Below, piece by piece: positions 24,308-32,815 of a DNA stretch of 64,000 bases. The stretch covers positions 186,001-250,000 of the forward strand of contig NZ_CP069421.1 of assembly GCF_018118585.1 (NCBI RefSeq). Reading direction: 5' to 3'. The notes beneath the pieces were generated by a model that did no database searches, was not told the origin of the DNA, and saw only the letters and a list, made by a program, of their open reading frames with translations. Source of the stretch: Aristaeella lactis. GTDB lineage: Bacteria > Bacillota > Clostridia > Christensenellales > Aristaeellaceae. The stretch's first letter is position 1. The number at the start of each line of letters is the position of its first letter. The position numbers and the translations under genes were made by a program.

Positions 24308-24655
24308 TTACCGACGTATCAGAATGCCTTTCATAAACTGCGTTTCATTATGCGTTTTATATACTTCCAGTTTTTCTTCTTCTGTGCATCCGATCAGTAT
24401 TTTGATCTCTGAGTCTCTCTTCATCAAATCAACAATACACATGATGGCGTCAATCTTTTTATCGCCGCTTCCGACCCATACATCAATTCCCGCACCATCC
24501 ATAGAGGAGGTGTTTTTCAGGTATCCATAGTCAACCTTATATATGAAATCCGGAAATCTGGGATGGGCAGATCCTTTCGGTCTGTCGATCACGATTTCGG
24601 AAGTGTTCACCAATTCATCCAACGCATTCCAGAAATTTTCATCGTAATAATTCAC
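24308..24655 (-). CDS. Inorganic pyrophosphatase-like small protein
   Basis: A 115-residue protein with part of the type I inorganic pyrophosphatase fold: RPKGSAHPRFPDFIYKVDYGYL and DGAGIDVWVGSGD recall the PPase EY/DGD-type active-site segments. It is much shorter than classical PPases (about 170), but small stand-alone versions occur in Firmicutes. It starts at a GTG behind GGAGG. The last Asp of the usual DxDPxD motif is replaced within DGAGIDVWVG, so hydrolysis of pyrophosphate is uncertain. Confidence 0.75.
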   Translation of the reverse strand: MNYYDENFWNALDELVNTSEIVIDRPKGSAHPRFPDFIYKVDYGYLKNTSSMDGAGIDVWVGSGDKKIDAIMCIVDLMKRDSEIKILIGCTEEEKLEVYKTHNETQFMKGILIRR

Positions 24656-24715
24656 TTTATTTCCTCCGCAAATCCCGATTGTTGCAGCTAATAAAACATA
24701 TAGTGGGGAGTGATG

Positions 24716-25369
24716 TTATTTCAATTTGTTCTTTATTCTCTGACAGGCTTCAACGTGCATAATCCAGTGCCTCGAGAATGGCATTTGTATGAGCCCGCGT
24801 AAATCTTTATTGCACCAATAATCAATCAGCCAAACAGCTCTCTCGTCTGTACTGACTACATTCAATGCTTTCAGGTTTTCCTTTCGTTCACTCGAAACCG
24901 GTCTTTTAAGATCGCTAAATGTCAGGCTGCGTATGATTTCTTCCGTGCTTTTCTTTACTTCGGCTATATACGAATATAATTCACTTATATCCAGTTGTTT
25001 TGTGAAATCGGAAATCTGTTCCGTAACAAGTTCATTTCCGGTTGTTATGATCGATGAATTGAAACGGCGCTGATAATCTCCTGAAAACAGTATCTCTGTA
25101 TCTCCGCAAATAAGAGTGTGCGCAACGATGTCTTCTATCCTGAAGATGTGCCATATTGAATAAGCAATGTTCTTGCTGTGATAACCGTCAGCATTTATAA
25201 AAGGCATAGAATCAAAATCTTCTCTGTTCAGTTCCTTCCTAAATGCCAGCAACGTATTCATAAGATTGTTCCGCAATTCAAAAAGAACATCCTTACCCTG
25301 CTCAAAGGTATCAGCCTTTCTGATCAGTGACTGCATCTTTTTATTCTGTTCAGACCATTCTTTATTCAT
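24716..25369 (-). CDS. DinB-like helical-bundle protein
   Basis: A 217-residue protein resembling the DinB/YfiT metal-dependent four-helix group, with His residues in SIWHIFRIEDIVAH and a terminal SRHWIMHVE that could form the metal site. Members include thiol transferases and many uncharacterised stress proteins. I chose the ATG behind AGGAGA; an upstream in-frame start adds a Cys/Arg-rich segment without homology. Function unknown. Confidence 0.72.
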   Translation of the reverse strand: MNKEWSEQNKKMQSLIRKADTFEQGKDVLFELRNNLMNTLLAFRKELNREDFDSMPFINADGYHSKNIAYSIWHIFRIEDIVAHTLICGDTEILFSGDYQRRFNSSIITTGNELVTEQISDFTKQLDISELYSYIAEVKKSTEEIIRSLTFSDLKRPVSSERKENLKALNVVSTDERAVWLIDYWCNKDLRGLIQMPFSRHWIMHVEACQRIKNKLK

Positions 25370-25436
25370 ATCGCAGCATCTCCTGTCTGATGTGCAATAC
25401 CGTGTCTTCCCAATCATCCCGACAAACAGGAATTTG

Positions 25437-25685
25437 TTAATCTATAACCTCTCCATGAATGCAGACTCTGCCCTCATCCGGACATCTGGCATCAAATACT
25501 TTTGCACGACCTTCTCCATAATCAAGAGAAGCTCCATTCTGCAAAGCATATACCGAAGGATATATGTTATTCCAGAGTTCATGGCATAAAGGCGGGCATA
25601 AATCTTCAACTATAAATTCCTGCCCTTTTTTGAAATACCCACATCTGCATTTACTCTCTGTAATTGTAAGCTTAACTTTCGCCAC
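25437..25685 (-). CDS. TIGR04076 family small protein
   Basis: An 82-residue cysteine-rich protein of unknown function matching the TIGR04076 pattern: ESKCRCGYFKKGQEFIVED, CPPLCHELWNNIYP and RCPDEGRVCIHGE. The start is a GTG behind GGAGGG, which overlaps the end of the upstream GNAT gene by 14 bases; ATG codons further upstream lack this site. Coupling to the GNAT gene is likely. The six or more cysteines suggest metal binding. Confidence 0.83.
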   Translation of the reverse strand: MAKVKLTITESKCRCGYFKKGQEFIVEDLCPPLCHELWNNIYPSVYALQNGASLDYGEGRAKVFDARCPDEGRVCIHGEVID

Positions 25686-26178
25686 TGATAATCCCTCCAT
25701 CGAATTCAAATGTGACGCCGTCTTCCTGTTGGTTTTCGTGACCCGTGTCGGTTTTGATCACCACACCTCCCATGCGCTGATAGAAGCGCATGGCATTTTC
25801 ATTGTGAGGATTGCAATCGCAGGTAAAACGGCTGATCCCCTTTTTCCTGCAGTAGTCCGTTATGATGGAGAAGGCCAGTTTCCCAATTCCCCGGTGCTGA
25901 TATTCCTGAAGCACATACAGGGAACACAGCCGTACGCCGGCGCCGGTATCCTGAAACATGAAATATCCAATATCCTCGTCACCGTCTCTGATCAGATATA
26001 CCGTGAAGGAAGGTTCTGAGATTTTCTTCAGATCGCGCTGCTGATGCCAGTCATGATCGAAATGATCAATAAGCTCATCCGGATAAATACCCCGGTACGT
26101 CGTATCCCAGATTCTTTGCCGGAGCGTACTGATGGCAGCCGCATCATTCGCTTTTGCGGGGACAAAGACTATGTCCAT
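25672..26178 (-). CDS. GNAT-family N-acetyltransferase (1 of 9)
   Basis: A 168-residue GNAT enzyme. The acetyl-CoA pyrophosphate loop is in LQEYQHRGIGKLAF, and the C-terminal AMRFYQRMGGVVI segment is typical. The N-terminal IRQRIWDTTYRGIYPDE-like region resembles small-molecule acetyltransferases. AAGGAG precedes the ATG. It overlaps the TIGR04076 gene. Substrate unknown. Confidence 0.88.
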   Translation of the reverse strand: MDIVFVPAKANDAAAISTLRQRIWDTTYRGIYPDELIDHFDHDWHQQRDLKKISEPSFTVYLIRDGDEDIGYFMFQDTGAGVRLCSLYVLQEYQHRGIGKLAFSIITDYCRKKGISRFTCDCNPHNENAMRFYQRMGGVVIKTDTGHENQQEDGVTFEFDGGIISGES

Positions 26179-26341
26179 CTTATAATCTCCTTTTCATTGA
26201 CACCCATCTTATCGCTTTTCGAAACATGAACTGTCGCTATGCCCACAGTTAACCGGCACATTGGGCCGGCACGAATACCTGACGTTTTGCCTGCAGGATT
26301 GTTTTTCACTACCCCTTATGTTTGGCATAAACTGGAATCTG

Positions 26342-27052
26342 TCAGTCAAAGCAGAAAATATCAGGGATTATTGACTTGCCGAATGTCCTGATTCCCATTC
26401 GATACATTGCTTTTGCATGTATTCTGTCGTGCCAGATAAATCTGCGCAGAAGCTTCTTCAGGGACCAAAGTTCTCCGTAGCTGCCGTCAAACACGCCAGG
26501 ATTAAGGAAATCTGGCTGTTTTTCAAGCGCCTCAAAACCTCTTTGCCGACAACCTAAAATGCTTCCGCTGTTGTCTGCGTCTGTGCCAATTTCTCCAAAG
26601 TAATAGGCATTGACGTTTTTCGTGTGCTGATACATCTCCTCAGCGGTGCGGGGGACATCACCATAAAATGTTTTTCTCGGCGTAAGAACAGACTGATTTT
26701 TGTCGGGGAAAGCCTCATAAAGCGCCAGGAAATCCCTTGCAGATTTAAGGGCGAGTGCTTTAAGGTTCATGTATTCGTTTGCTGACAAAGCAGTCTTTTC
26801 CGTATCAAAGAGTACATCACTATCTGCATCACGGATATTCAGACTGGATGCTTTTTCCTGAATGATCTCAATGTCTGAAAGCAATGGCAAGAGGATGGAA
26901 CCATCCATCCATTTCGTGTAAGAAGCTATTTCAAGAGGCATTTTACCGATGGCTTCTTCTTTCGTTGCCCCTCTCGTAAAGGCACCGATAAAATTGGTGG
27001 CATAAAGAATACTATCATTGCCATTATGTTCCCATACGCACTCTATTTTCAT
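26342..27052 (-). CDS. HicB-like N-terminus joined to a DinB-like domain
   Basis: A 236-residue protein. The N-terminal 55 residues (ATNFIGAFTRGATKEEAIGKM) look like the HicB antitoxin-type partial RNase H fold. The rest, especially SLKKLLRRFIWHDRIHAKAM, resembles the C-terminal helix of DinB/YfiT proteins. No DNA-binding domain or hicA toxin gene is present, so it is not a toxin-antitoxin pair. I chose the second ATG (behind GAGG) over a start six codons upstream. Function unknown. Confidence 0.7.
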   Translation of the reverse strand: MKIECVWEHNGNDSILYATNFIGAFTRGATKEEAIGKMPLEIASYTKWMDGSILLPLLSDIEIIQEKASSLNIRDADSDVLFDTEKTALSANEYMNLKALALKSARDFLALYEAFPDKNQSVLTPRKTFYGDVPRTAEEMYQHTKNVNAYYFGEIGTDADNSGSILGCRQRGFEALEKQPDFLNPGVFDGSYGELWSLKKLLRRFIWHDRIHAKAMYRMGIRTFGKSIIPDIFCFD

Positions 27053-27113
27053 AATGTTAACCTCACACAATTCCGATTTATCGATTTCATTGACTGATAT
27101 TTCCGAAAGTACT

Positions 27114-27728
27114 TCAGAATATGTTCAACAGCTCTGACAGGCTGTTCGCTTCAAAATCGGGAGTTTCACAGTCCCCCTGAATATTCCAATACTTTCCGAC
27201 TCCTTGTTTAATCCGGATTGTTTTCATTCCCATCTGTTTTGCGGGAACAATATCATTGTCAATACGGTCTCCGATCATGACAGCCTGATCCGGAGCACAG
27301 CCGGCTCTGGTCAGGGCGAGCCTGAATATTTGGAGATCCGGTTTCGCGACGCCTTCCTCGGCCGATGAGATGATCAGATCGAAATACTGGCGAATTCCCT
27401 TGCTCTCCAGCCTTTTTTCCGCTCCGGGAATCTGATTCGCAATGATTCCCAGTTTATACTTTTTCTCCAGGACCTGAAGGCATTTTATGGTATCAGGATA
27501 CAATTCCTCATATTCGGGAGTCCATTCGGGATAGTCCACACCTAAAAGGCGCATGACCTCCTTATGGCCTCTTTTGTTTTGCTTATAGAACCCTATCGCC
27601 TGGGTTTTGACATATTCATCAGACACATTGGCGGCGATGGCGATCTTATGGAAAATATCATCATACACTTTGGTTTCATTCACCAAAGTTGATCCGATAT
27701 CAAAGAATAGCCATTTGACGCCTTCCAT
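27114..27728 (-). CDS. HAD-superfamily hydrolase
   Basis: A 204-residue phosphatase-like protein. Motif I is FFDIGSTL, with the first nucleophile Asp present but Gly in place of the usual second Asp. Motif II is in GIIANQI, and motif IV GDRIDNDIVPAKQMGM is intact with the lysine-bearing AKPD segment before it. Many HAD phosphatases with DxGxT/S motif I are active. The ATG behind AGGGGAG was chosen; an upstream frame extension is unsupported. Substrate unknown. Confidence 0.86.
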   Translation of the reverse strand: MEGVKWLFFDIGSTLVNETKVYDDIFHKIAIAANVSDEYVKTQAIGFYKQNKRGHKEVMRLLGVDYPEWTPEYEELYPDTIKCLQVLEKKYKLGIIANQIPGAEKRLESKGIRQYFDLIISSAEEGVAKPDLQIFRLALTRAGCAPDQAVMIGDRIDNDIVPAKQMGMKTIRIKQGVGKYWNIQGDCETPDFEANSLSELLNIF

Positions 27729-27774
27729 AAAGCTCTCCCCTGGATTCATATTACCGTTCCATCTTATGTATTTC

Positions 27775-28119
27775 TTATAACGAGTATCCAATATTTATAT
27801 CAAACGGTGAAATCAACAGCTTTTGCAGGTCTTTCATATAGCAATCGAAGAACTGCTTTATGGCCTTGCCGTAGTTTTCTTTTGTGTCAAATTCCCACCA
27901 GGAATAATACTTTACGCACTTGACCACTTTGGTTAATTCTCTTGGAGGAGTGCCCAGTTCAATTCCATCTATTGTATAGAATCTTTTAAGATATTTTATG
28001 GAAATACAACCATCCCATTTAGCCTGATCTGCTGACATTCTTTCAGCCATCGCTTCAAATTGTTCTGTTTTGTCAGGCTTTACCTGAAACAGCTTTATCT
28101 CAGTAAAACTATTTGTCAT
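27775..28119 (-). CDS. Dimeric alpha/beta-barrel (ABM-like) protein
   Basis: A 114-residue protein resembling antibiotic-biosynthesis-monooxygenase-like ferredoxin folds (EIKLFQVKPDKTEQFEAMAE, then SIKYLKRFYTIDG and a C-terminal helix). Such proteins are often small oxygenases or heme/ligand binders, but no specific function can be given. GGAG stands nine bases before the chosen ATG. Confidence 0.65.
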   Translation of the reverse strand: MTNSFTEIKLFQVKPDKTEQFEAMAERMSADQAKWDGCISIKYLKRFYTIDGIELGTPPRELTKVVKCVKYYSWWEFDTKENYGKAIKQFFDCYMKDLQKLLISPFDINIGYSL

Positions 28120-28144
28120 TATGCTATTCTCCATTCACGAGATT

Positions 28145-28591
28145 TTACAGCTCAATCAAAGACAATCCCTGTTCAATTGCAGCGTTCACTTTTTGAAGCG
28201 CTTCAATGGCTTCTTCTTCGGTTTCATAGGTCCAGATGTCCTGCCAGCAGGATATGCGGGTCTGGATCAGTAATGATGTTCCATTGACCTTCATACCGCC
28301 ATAGCAGATAAGGACCTTCTTTTTATCCGGGCTCATGACCCTGGTTTTTTGCCGCATCTGCAAAGTGGTTCCATCCTTCAGCGCCAGCTGATGACTGGAC
28401 AGGAACTCTTCAATTCCTTCAGAAAAATACTCGATGATCGAGTCGCTGACAGCGTCATCGATGATGCCCTCAAACCTTCCTTCCATTTCGTCCGCAATTT
28501 CGTCTATAAGATCATCCATTTTATCTTCCAGCGCGGATCCGATGGCTTCCTGTACTTTTTCCTCTATGGTTTCCAGAATTTCGTTGTCCAT
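28145..28591 (-). CDS. Hypothetical acidic protein
   Basis: A 148-residue protein not assigned to a family. Residues 1-65 are highly acidic and helical (EEKVQEAIGSALEDKMDDL), ending in FLSSHQLALKDGTTL. The C-terminal half is beta-rich (KVLICYGGMKV, RISCWQDIWTYET) and finishes with a helix. AAAGGAA precedes the chosen ATG. It has its own shared-type promoter at 28748. Confidence 0.6.
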   Translation of the reverse strand: MDNEILETIEEKVQEAIGSALEDKMDDLIDEIADEMEGRFEGIIDDAVSDSIIEYFSEGIEEFLSSHQLALKDGTTLQMRQKTRVMSPDKKKVLICYGGMKVNGTSLLIQTRISCWQDIWTYETEEEAIEALQKVNAAIEQGLSLIEL

Positions 28592-28747
28592 GTTTATTTC
28601 CTTTCCAGTCATATTTCTGTTTCCTGATCGGAGCATATAAGCCAGATAAGAAGATTGCTGACAAATGAATACACAGGACATTTGCTCTGAGTCTATGCAA
28701 GATATAGAGAAACTGGCAATTCAACAGTACTTTATGAAATCCTGATA

Positions 28748-28777
28748 ATAATAACAAATATCAGAATGCTTCGTCAA
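28748..28777 (-). promoter_or_regulatory. Possible shared-type promoter (TTGACG-18-TATTAT)
   Basis: On the minus strand TTGACG, 18 bp, TATTAT; weaker than the other members because the TGN before the -10 is missing. Confidence 0.5.
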
Positions 28778-28874
28778 AGAAAACTAAGAGGGAAGAACCT
28801 TTTTGAAGCCGAGTCTGCAACGGTTCGGCTGAACAGCCGGACAAAACACAAATATTAAAATTTGTATTAATTAG

Positions 28875-28903
28875 TTTACAATTTTGCAACAAAATGCTAT
28901 AAT
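28875..28903 (+). promoter_or_regulatory. Promoter of the peptidoglycan-binding protein gene
   Basis: TTTACA (28875-28880), 17 bp, TATAAT (28898-28903) preceded by TGC (extended -10). It leaves a leader of about 165 nt. Confidence 0.75.
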
Positions 28904-28928
28904 CGACTCGGCAAATGACAGGATGCTT

Positions 28929-29028
28929 TATGAAACATATATAGTGATTGGACTGCCTGGAGTACATATTGAGGGATGGTATAAAAGGACATGTTTCATA
29001 TACTAACTGTAATAATATTGTAATATTA
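28929..29028 (+). promoter_or_regulatory. AT-rich leader with inverted repeats
   Basis: TATGAAACAT (about 28930) and ATGTTTCATA (about 28991) can pair over 50 bases, and ATAATATTGTAATATTAT (about 29009) is a near palindrome. This part of the untranslated leader may fold, but no known RNA class is recognised. Confidence 0.35.
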
Positions 29029-29076
29029 TTCAGTAAAACCAACAAAGAATATAGCTGCTGACGGGAGGTTGACGGT

Positions 29077-30210
29077 ATGACCAGGAGTTTCATGTTCAGA
29101 AACAGGCTTCTTGCTTTTCTTTTGATCCTTATCTTGTCTGTGTCCATAATTGCGCCCGCCCTGGCATATGACGATGGCACCCTCTACAACGGATGCAACG
29201 GTGAAGAAGTCAAGGCAATGCAGCAGGCGCTGATCAATCTCGGTTTTCTGGAAGGAAAAGCAGACGGCAAATTCGGCGATAAAACCGAAGAAGCCGTTAA
29301 GGCGTTTCAGCGCAAAAACGGCCTGACTCCCGATGGCCTGGCCGGAAAGAAAACCCGTTCGATGCTTGATTCAGCGAAGAAGGGCAGCAACAGTACCCCG
29401 GCAACAGGAAAGGCGGCCAAATCTCCGGTATACAGCGAGGGAACCCTTTACAACGGATGCAGCGGGGATGAAGTCAAAACAATGCAGGAGGCGCTGATTG
29501 CACTCGGTTATCTGGAAGGAAATGCTGACGGTAAATTTGGCAATAAAACCGAGAAAGCCGTACGAACCTTCCAACAAAAGAATGGTTTGGATCCTGACGG
29601 CCTGGCCGGAAGGAAAACCCGTTCGGTACTGGAATTAGCGCATAAAAGGCTCAGTGCCCCGATGGAAATGACTGCTGAAGAGGCACAGGTATACGATGAA
29701 AGGGAAGGAATCGACTGGGCTCCTTTCGAGAATAAAGCAAAACAGGTGCTGACGAATGAAGGACACAGCATTGACGGACTGAACTATATTGCTCATTCCT
29801 ATGCTCCGAAGGGGAACAGTGCGCTTCGTTACGACTATTACCAGCTGACGTTCTACAAGTCTAAAGAGACAAGTACATTCAACTCGACATACACAGTTGG
29901 TTTTGATCCAAAGGGAAAGCTTGTACATATGTACGCCGATGATCACGGCGGAAAGAAGCTGACACATGAAGACGATCCCACCGCCGAGGATGTGGACAAG
30001 GACCTCATGAACAGAGCAAAAGAGGAAATCAAGAGTTTTCTGAAACGGTACGGCTATTCATCACTGGCCAAGAAGGTCAGCAAGCTGGAGATAAGCCAGA
30101 TCTCCGTCTCGAACGACAATGTGGACACCTATTACACACTCAGCGGGCCGTTTATGATCCGCCTTCGGGTTGCTCCAAGCGTCCGGGTCGATTACTTCCT
30201 TGCAGATTAA
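29077..30210 (+). CDS. Secreted protein with two peptidoglycan-binding domains
   Basis: A 377-residue exported protein. A signal peptide (1-30, ending PALA) is followed by two PG_binding_1 domains (about 35-92 and 116-178), nearly identical to each other in GTLYNGC(N/S)G(E/D)EVK and NGL(T/D)PDGLAGKKTRS-type motifs. They are joined by a Ser/Thr/Pro linker. The C-terminal 190 residues have no recognised family. The two domains point to recent internal duplication. GGGAGG precedes the ATG. The protein probably sits in the cell wall. Confidence 0.88.
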   Translation: MTRSFMFRNRLLAFLLILILSVSIIAPALAYDDGTLYNGCNGEEVKAMQQALINLGFLEGKADGKFGDKTEEAVKAFQRKNGLTPDGLAGKKTRSMLDSAKKGSNSTPATGKAAKSPVYSEGTLYNGCSGDEVKTMQEALIALGYLEGNADGKFGNKTEKAVRTFQQKNGLDPDGLAGRKTRSVLELAHKRLSAPMEMTAEEAQVYDEREGIDWAPFENKAKQVLTNEGHSIDGLNYIAHSYAPKGNSALRYDYYQLTFYKSKETSTFNSTYTVGFDPKGKLVHMYADDHGGKKLTHEDDPTAEDVDKDLMNRAKEEIKSFLKRYGYSSLAKKVSKLEISQISVSNDNVDTYYTLSGPFMIRLRVAPSVRVDYFLAD

Positions 30211-30263
30211 TCAGATTCCGGAATGCCTTCAGCTCCGGCTTCGAATTGATCCGATATATTATC

Positions 30264-30293
30264 AAAGCCGAACCTGTACGGTTCGGCTTTTTC
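30264..30293. terminator. GCCGAACC-family terminator hairpin
   Basis: AAAGCCGAACC, loop TGTAC, GGTTCGGCTTTTT, followed by TCTGTTATCTGG as at 22226. Confidence 0.85.
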
Positions 30294-30347
30294 TGTTATC
30301 TGGTTTTAGCTTCGAAGGGGACACGGAACCATCTGCTTTCCCGCGGT

Positions 30348-30815
30348 TTATTCCTGCTGCCTTTTTAACAGCACAAGATACTCGTCTGTTCCTTCTTCCG
30401 GCTTTTTCTCTCCGGTCGCGATAAACCCGTGTCTTTTGTAAAAGCGTATTGCCTTTTCGTTCTTTTCCAGTGCCCAGAGATGATCCGCGTTGTGTTCCTG
30501 TATGGCGTATTCCAATAACCGGGAACCGATGGACGCATTCTGAAGAACAGGTTCCACAAACAGTCTTGCGATGTAAGTTCCTTCAACCTTGATAAAGCCT
30601 TTGACGACTCCGTCATCATATACATACAGGCTGTCCAGTCCGGATTCATACTCCTTCATGAGGGACGGAACGCTCAGTTCATCAAAGTAATACTCATCCG
30701 ATTTGAAAATGGGGTAAAAATACAGGCGGTAGTTAAAGACCTGTATTTCCGCAATACGGGATAAATCGTTACTGGTTGCCTTTCTTATAAAAGGATTACT
30801 CCTTACTGATTCCAT
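30348..30815 (-). CDS. GNAT-family N-acetyltransferase (2 of 9)
   Basis: A 155-residue GNAT protein. ARLFVEPVLQNASIGSRLL holds the acetyl-CoA loop, in which the usual Q-x-x-G/R is partly changed (QNASIGS), and KAIRFYKRHGFIATGEK is the typical C-terminal strand-helix. GGAGGAG precedes the ATG. It stands alone behind a shared-type promoter. Substrate unknown. Confidence 0.88.
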   Translation of the reverse strand: MESVRSNPFIRKATSNDLSRIAEIQVFNYRLYFYPIFKSDEYYFDELSVPSLMKEYESGLDSLYVYDDGVVKGFIKVEGTYIARLFVEPVLQNASIGSRLLEYAIQEHNADHLWALEKNEKAIRFYKRHGFIATGEKKPEEGTDEYLVLLKRQQE

Positions 30816-30860
30816 AGTCTCCTCCGAAAAAACGATTGGCTGCCTTGTCAGCTTTAGGCA

Positions 30861-30890
30861 ATCATATCAAATATATGCATTTTTCGTCAA
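30861..30890 (-). promoter_or_regulatory. Shared-type promoter (TTGACG-18-TATGAT)
   Basis: On the minus strand TTGACG, 18 bp ending TGA, TATGAT, 45 bases before the GNAT start. Confidence 0.75.
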
Positions 30891-30935
30891 AGGAAAAGCA
30901 GATCTGTCACACAAAGAAGCATCCGGCATCCAATC

Positions 30936-30967
30936 AAAAGGAGGCAGGGAATCATTCCCTGCCTCCT
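30936..30967 (-). terminator. Terminator of the Pro/Glu-rich lipoprotein gene
   Basis: On the minus strand GGAGGCAGGGAA, loop TGAT, TCCCTGCCTCC, then TTTTG. Confidence 0.8.
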
Positions 30968-30985
30968 GTATGTGTTTTCCGATTA

Positions 30986-31756
30986 TTACCGGCCGGCCAT
31001 AACCGTGAGGGTATTCATGATCTCATTGAAGCGGTGACCGAAGCCATCAGCGGATTCAAAGGTGTAATGCGCGGTGGCAACGACGCATCCGTTGTTGAGC
31101 GGAATCACATACACTGTCTGCAGCTTGTCGGGTGTCTGGCCGTCTTTGGTGGCGGAAGCGTCGAGACAGGTGCAGGGACCTGCGTTCTTCAGCGCGCGGG
31201 ACTCTTTGATCACATCGTAGTCGTTTGAAAGACTGTTGGCAATGGAAGAAGCGGCGGAATCAGCGCTTTCTGAACTGTAGAAGATTTCGAGATAGATCTG
31301 CGGGTCATCGGCGTTGTCATAACGGGAGATAAAGCATTCGCTGGCAGAACCACTGCGACGCTCAAAGTTTTCATAGTCATAGTCCAGCTCAATACCGATG
31401 GTATCATTTTTGACGTGTTCATAGGAAACGGTTTCTTCCATGCCTTCCAACATGATCACATCCTGGAAGCGCTCACCGTCCTGACGGCTGGAAGTGCTTT
31501 CCGCCGCAGGAATGGCTTCAGGCTCAGCCTGGAAAGAGTCGCTGTCCGCAACCGGCATAGTTTCCGGCTCGGCCTGGACAGCGTGACTTTCCACAGTCGG
31601 GAGAGCTTCCGGCTCAGACTGGGCGGAGAAAACATCAGCCACCACAGGCTGAGAGGACACTGGGGTTGTATCCTGTGCGCTGCCGCAGCTGCTGAGCATC
31701 AGCATCAGCAGGGAAGCGAGTGCAATCAAAGCGATCGTTTTTGTCAGTTTCTTCAA
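30986..31756 (-). CDS. Lipoprotein with repeated linker
   Basis: A 256-residue lipoprotein starting at a TTG, chosen because AAGGAGGT lies nine bases before it and the next residues form the signal peptide (LKKLTKTIALIALASLLM). Lipobox LSSC gives the modified Cys near 24. Residues about 40-90 repeat a SEPEALPTVES-like motif (AEPETMPVADS, AEPEAIPAAES). The C-terminal 160 residues are a globular domain (TIGIELDYDYENFERR) of unknown family. Confidence 0.8.
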   Translation of the reverse strand: MKKLTKTIALIALASLLMLMLSSCGSAQDTTPVSSQPVVADVFSAQSEPEALPTVESHAVQAEPETMPVADSDSFQAEPEAIPAAESTSSRQDGERFQDVIMLEGMEETVSYEHVKNDTIGIELDYDYENFERRSGSASECFISRYDNADDPQIYLEIFYSSESADSAASSIANSLSNDYDVIKESRALKNAGPCTCLDASATKDGQTPDKLQTVYVIPLNNGCVVATAHYTFESADGFGHRFNEIMNTLTVMAGR

Positions 31757-31838
31757 GTTGGGTGTACCTCCTTGTTTTAGTGTTACATTATATATAACGA
31801 TTCGGAGGGCCAATTTGTTGCGTTTTTATTACAGACAG

Positions 31839-32291
31839 TCAACCTTGTATTTGTTTTTCCTGATAACGGACAAGGTCCGAATTGAGTTTTTCGGCTTCTT
31901 TTCTGTCAGCAAAATACAGAATAACATGCGCCAGGACGAAGACAACCAAGATTCCCAGCGCGAGTCCGGGAATAACCCAGCTCTTTTCTGTGGGAATGGA
32001 ATCCGCGTTCAGGGCGATAAAGATGATTGCACATTCAATCAGCAGCAGGCTGATGGCTTTCCGGATGATCAGATCCCGGATGCTGAGTTCTTTGTCTGAC
32101 CGGGTTATTACAGTTGCTGCAGTGCCGATCAGCGCGTAGATCAGCGGGGACAGGAACGCCTCATAACTGAAGACACGGTTCCGGTCCAGCAGCTTGCCCA
32201 GGATGATTAACAGGATAGTGATCAGGGTAACCAGCAGCGTATACACGCGAAGGGCATGAATAAGCAGTTCTTTCCGTTTTTTGCCGGTCAT
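31839..32291 (-). CDS. DUF3021 membrane protein
   Basis: A 150-residue protein with four hydrophobic segments (TLLVTLITILLIILGKLL, PLIYALIGTAATVI, ISLLLIECAIIFIA, LGILVVFVLAHVIL) and charged ends. It matches DUF3021, which is almost always encoded beside a LytTR regulator and is thought to hold it at the membrane or inhibit it. The start overlaps the LytTR stop by one base (TGATG), so the two are co-translated. Confidence 0.85.
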   Translation of the reverse strand: MTGKKRKELLIHALRVYTLLVTLITILLIILGKLLDRNRVFSYEAFLSPLIYALIGTAATVITRSDKELSIRDLIIRKAISLLLIECAIIFIALNADSIPTEKSWVIPGLALGILVVFVLAHVILYFADRKEAEKLNSDLVRYQEKQIQG

Positions 32292-32737
32292 CAGGATTCA
32301 CCGCCTTTCAGGACACTTTTCAGCGACGGGACATATTTCCGGGAGATGATGATTTCCTCACCGTTTTTCAGGATGGCTGAGAACCGGCCGTTCAGGGCAG
32401 GACGAACGGAAGTGATCTTCATCAGGTTAACAATCATGCCCTTGGAAACGCGGAGGAAGCTTTTATTCTTCAGCAGGTCTTCCAGCTCGTACAGCTTCAT
32501 CCGGATCTCATAGCTGTCAGATGCGGTATACAGGAACAGCCGGTCATCCACCGATTCGGCGTAGAACAGATCCACAACAGGCATCTCAAAACGCTTTCCG
32601 TCCCGGACAGCACTGAGCTGCCCCTGACGTGATTTGACAAAGGATATGATCTCCTGTATCTCATCCGTGATCCAGTGATAACGGATCTCTACCATTTCCG
32701 GTTCACTTTCCGGAATCTTCCTGGTTTCCAGTTTCAT
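32291..32737 (-). CDS. LytTR-type transcriptional regulator
   Basis: A 148-residue protein lacking a receiver domain, with a C-terminal LytTR DNA-binding fold (about 45-145: FYAESVDDRLFLYT, SFLRVSKGMIVNL, GRFSAILKNGEEIIISR, YVPSLK). With the DUF3021 protein it forms a two-gene LytTR regulatory system of the kind that controls its own operon. A CPBP protease gene lies just upstream on the same strand. The inducing signal is unknown. Confidence 0.92.
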   Translation of the reverse strand: MKLETRKIPESEPEMVEIRYHWITDEIQEIISFVKSRQGQLSAVRDGKRFEMPVVDLFYAESVDDRLFLYTASDSYEIRMKLYELEDLLKNKSFLRVSKGMIVNLMKITSVRPALNGRFSAILKNGEEIIISRKYVPSLKSVLKGGES

Positions 32738-32815
32738 ATGCCTGCTCCTTTATGCCGGATGCTTCTGTCTGAACGCAGTCAGTATATCAGAGCAGGCAAT
32801 GAACCGCAATGTGCC

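Noticed and set aside
26342-27052. HicA/HicB toxin-antitoxin pair
   Set aside because: No hicA-like double-stranded RNA-binding toxin gene is adjacent and no DNA-binding domain is present.
28761-29180. 139-codon minus-strand frame over the start of the peptidoglycan-binding gene
   Set aside because: It covers the promoter and signal peptide of the well-supported plus-strand gene and has no recognisable features.
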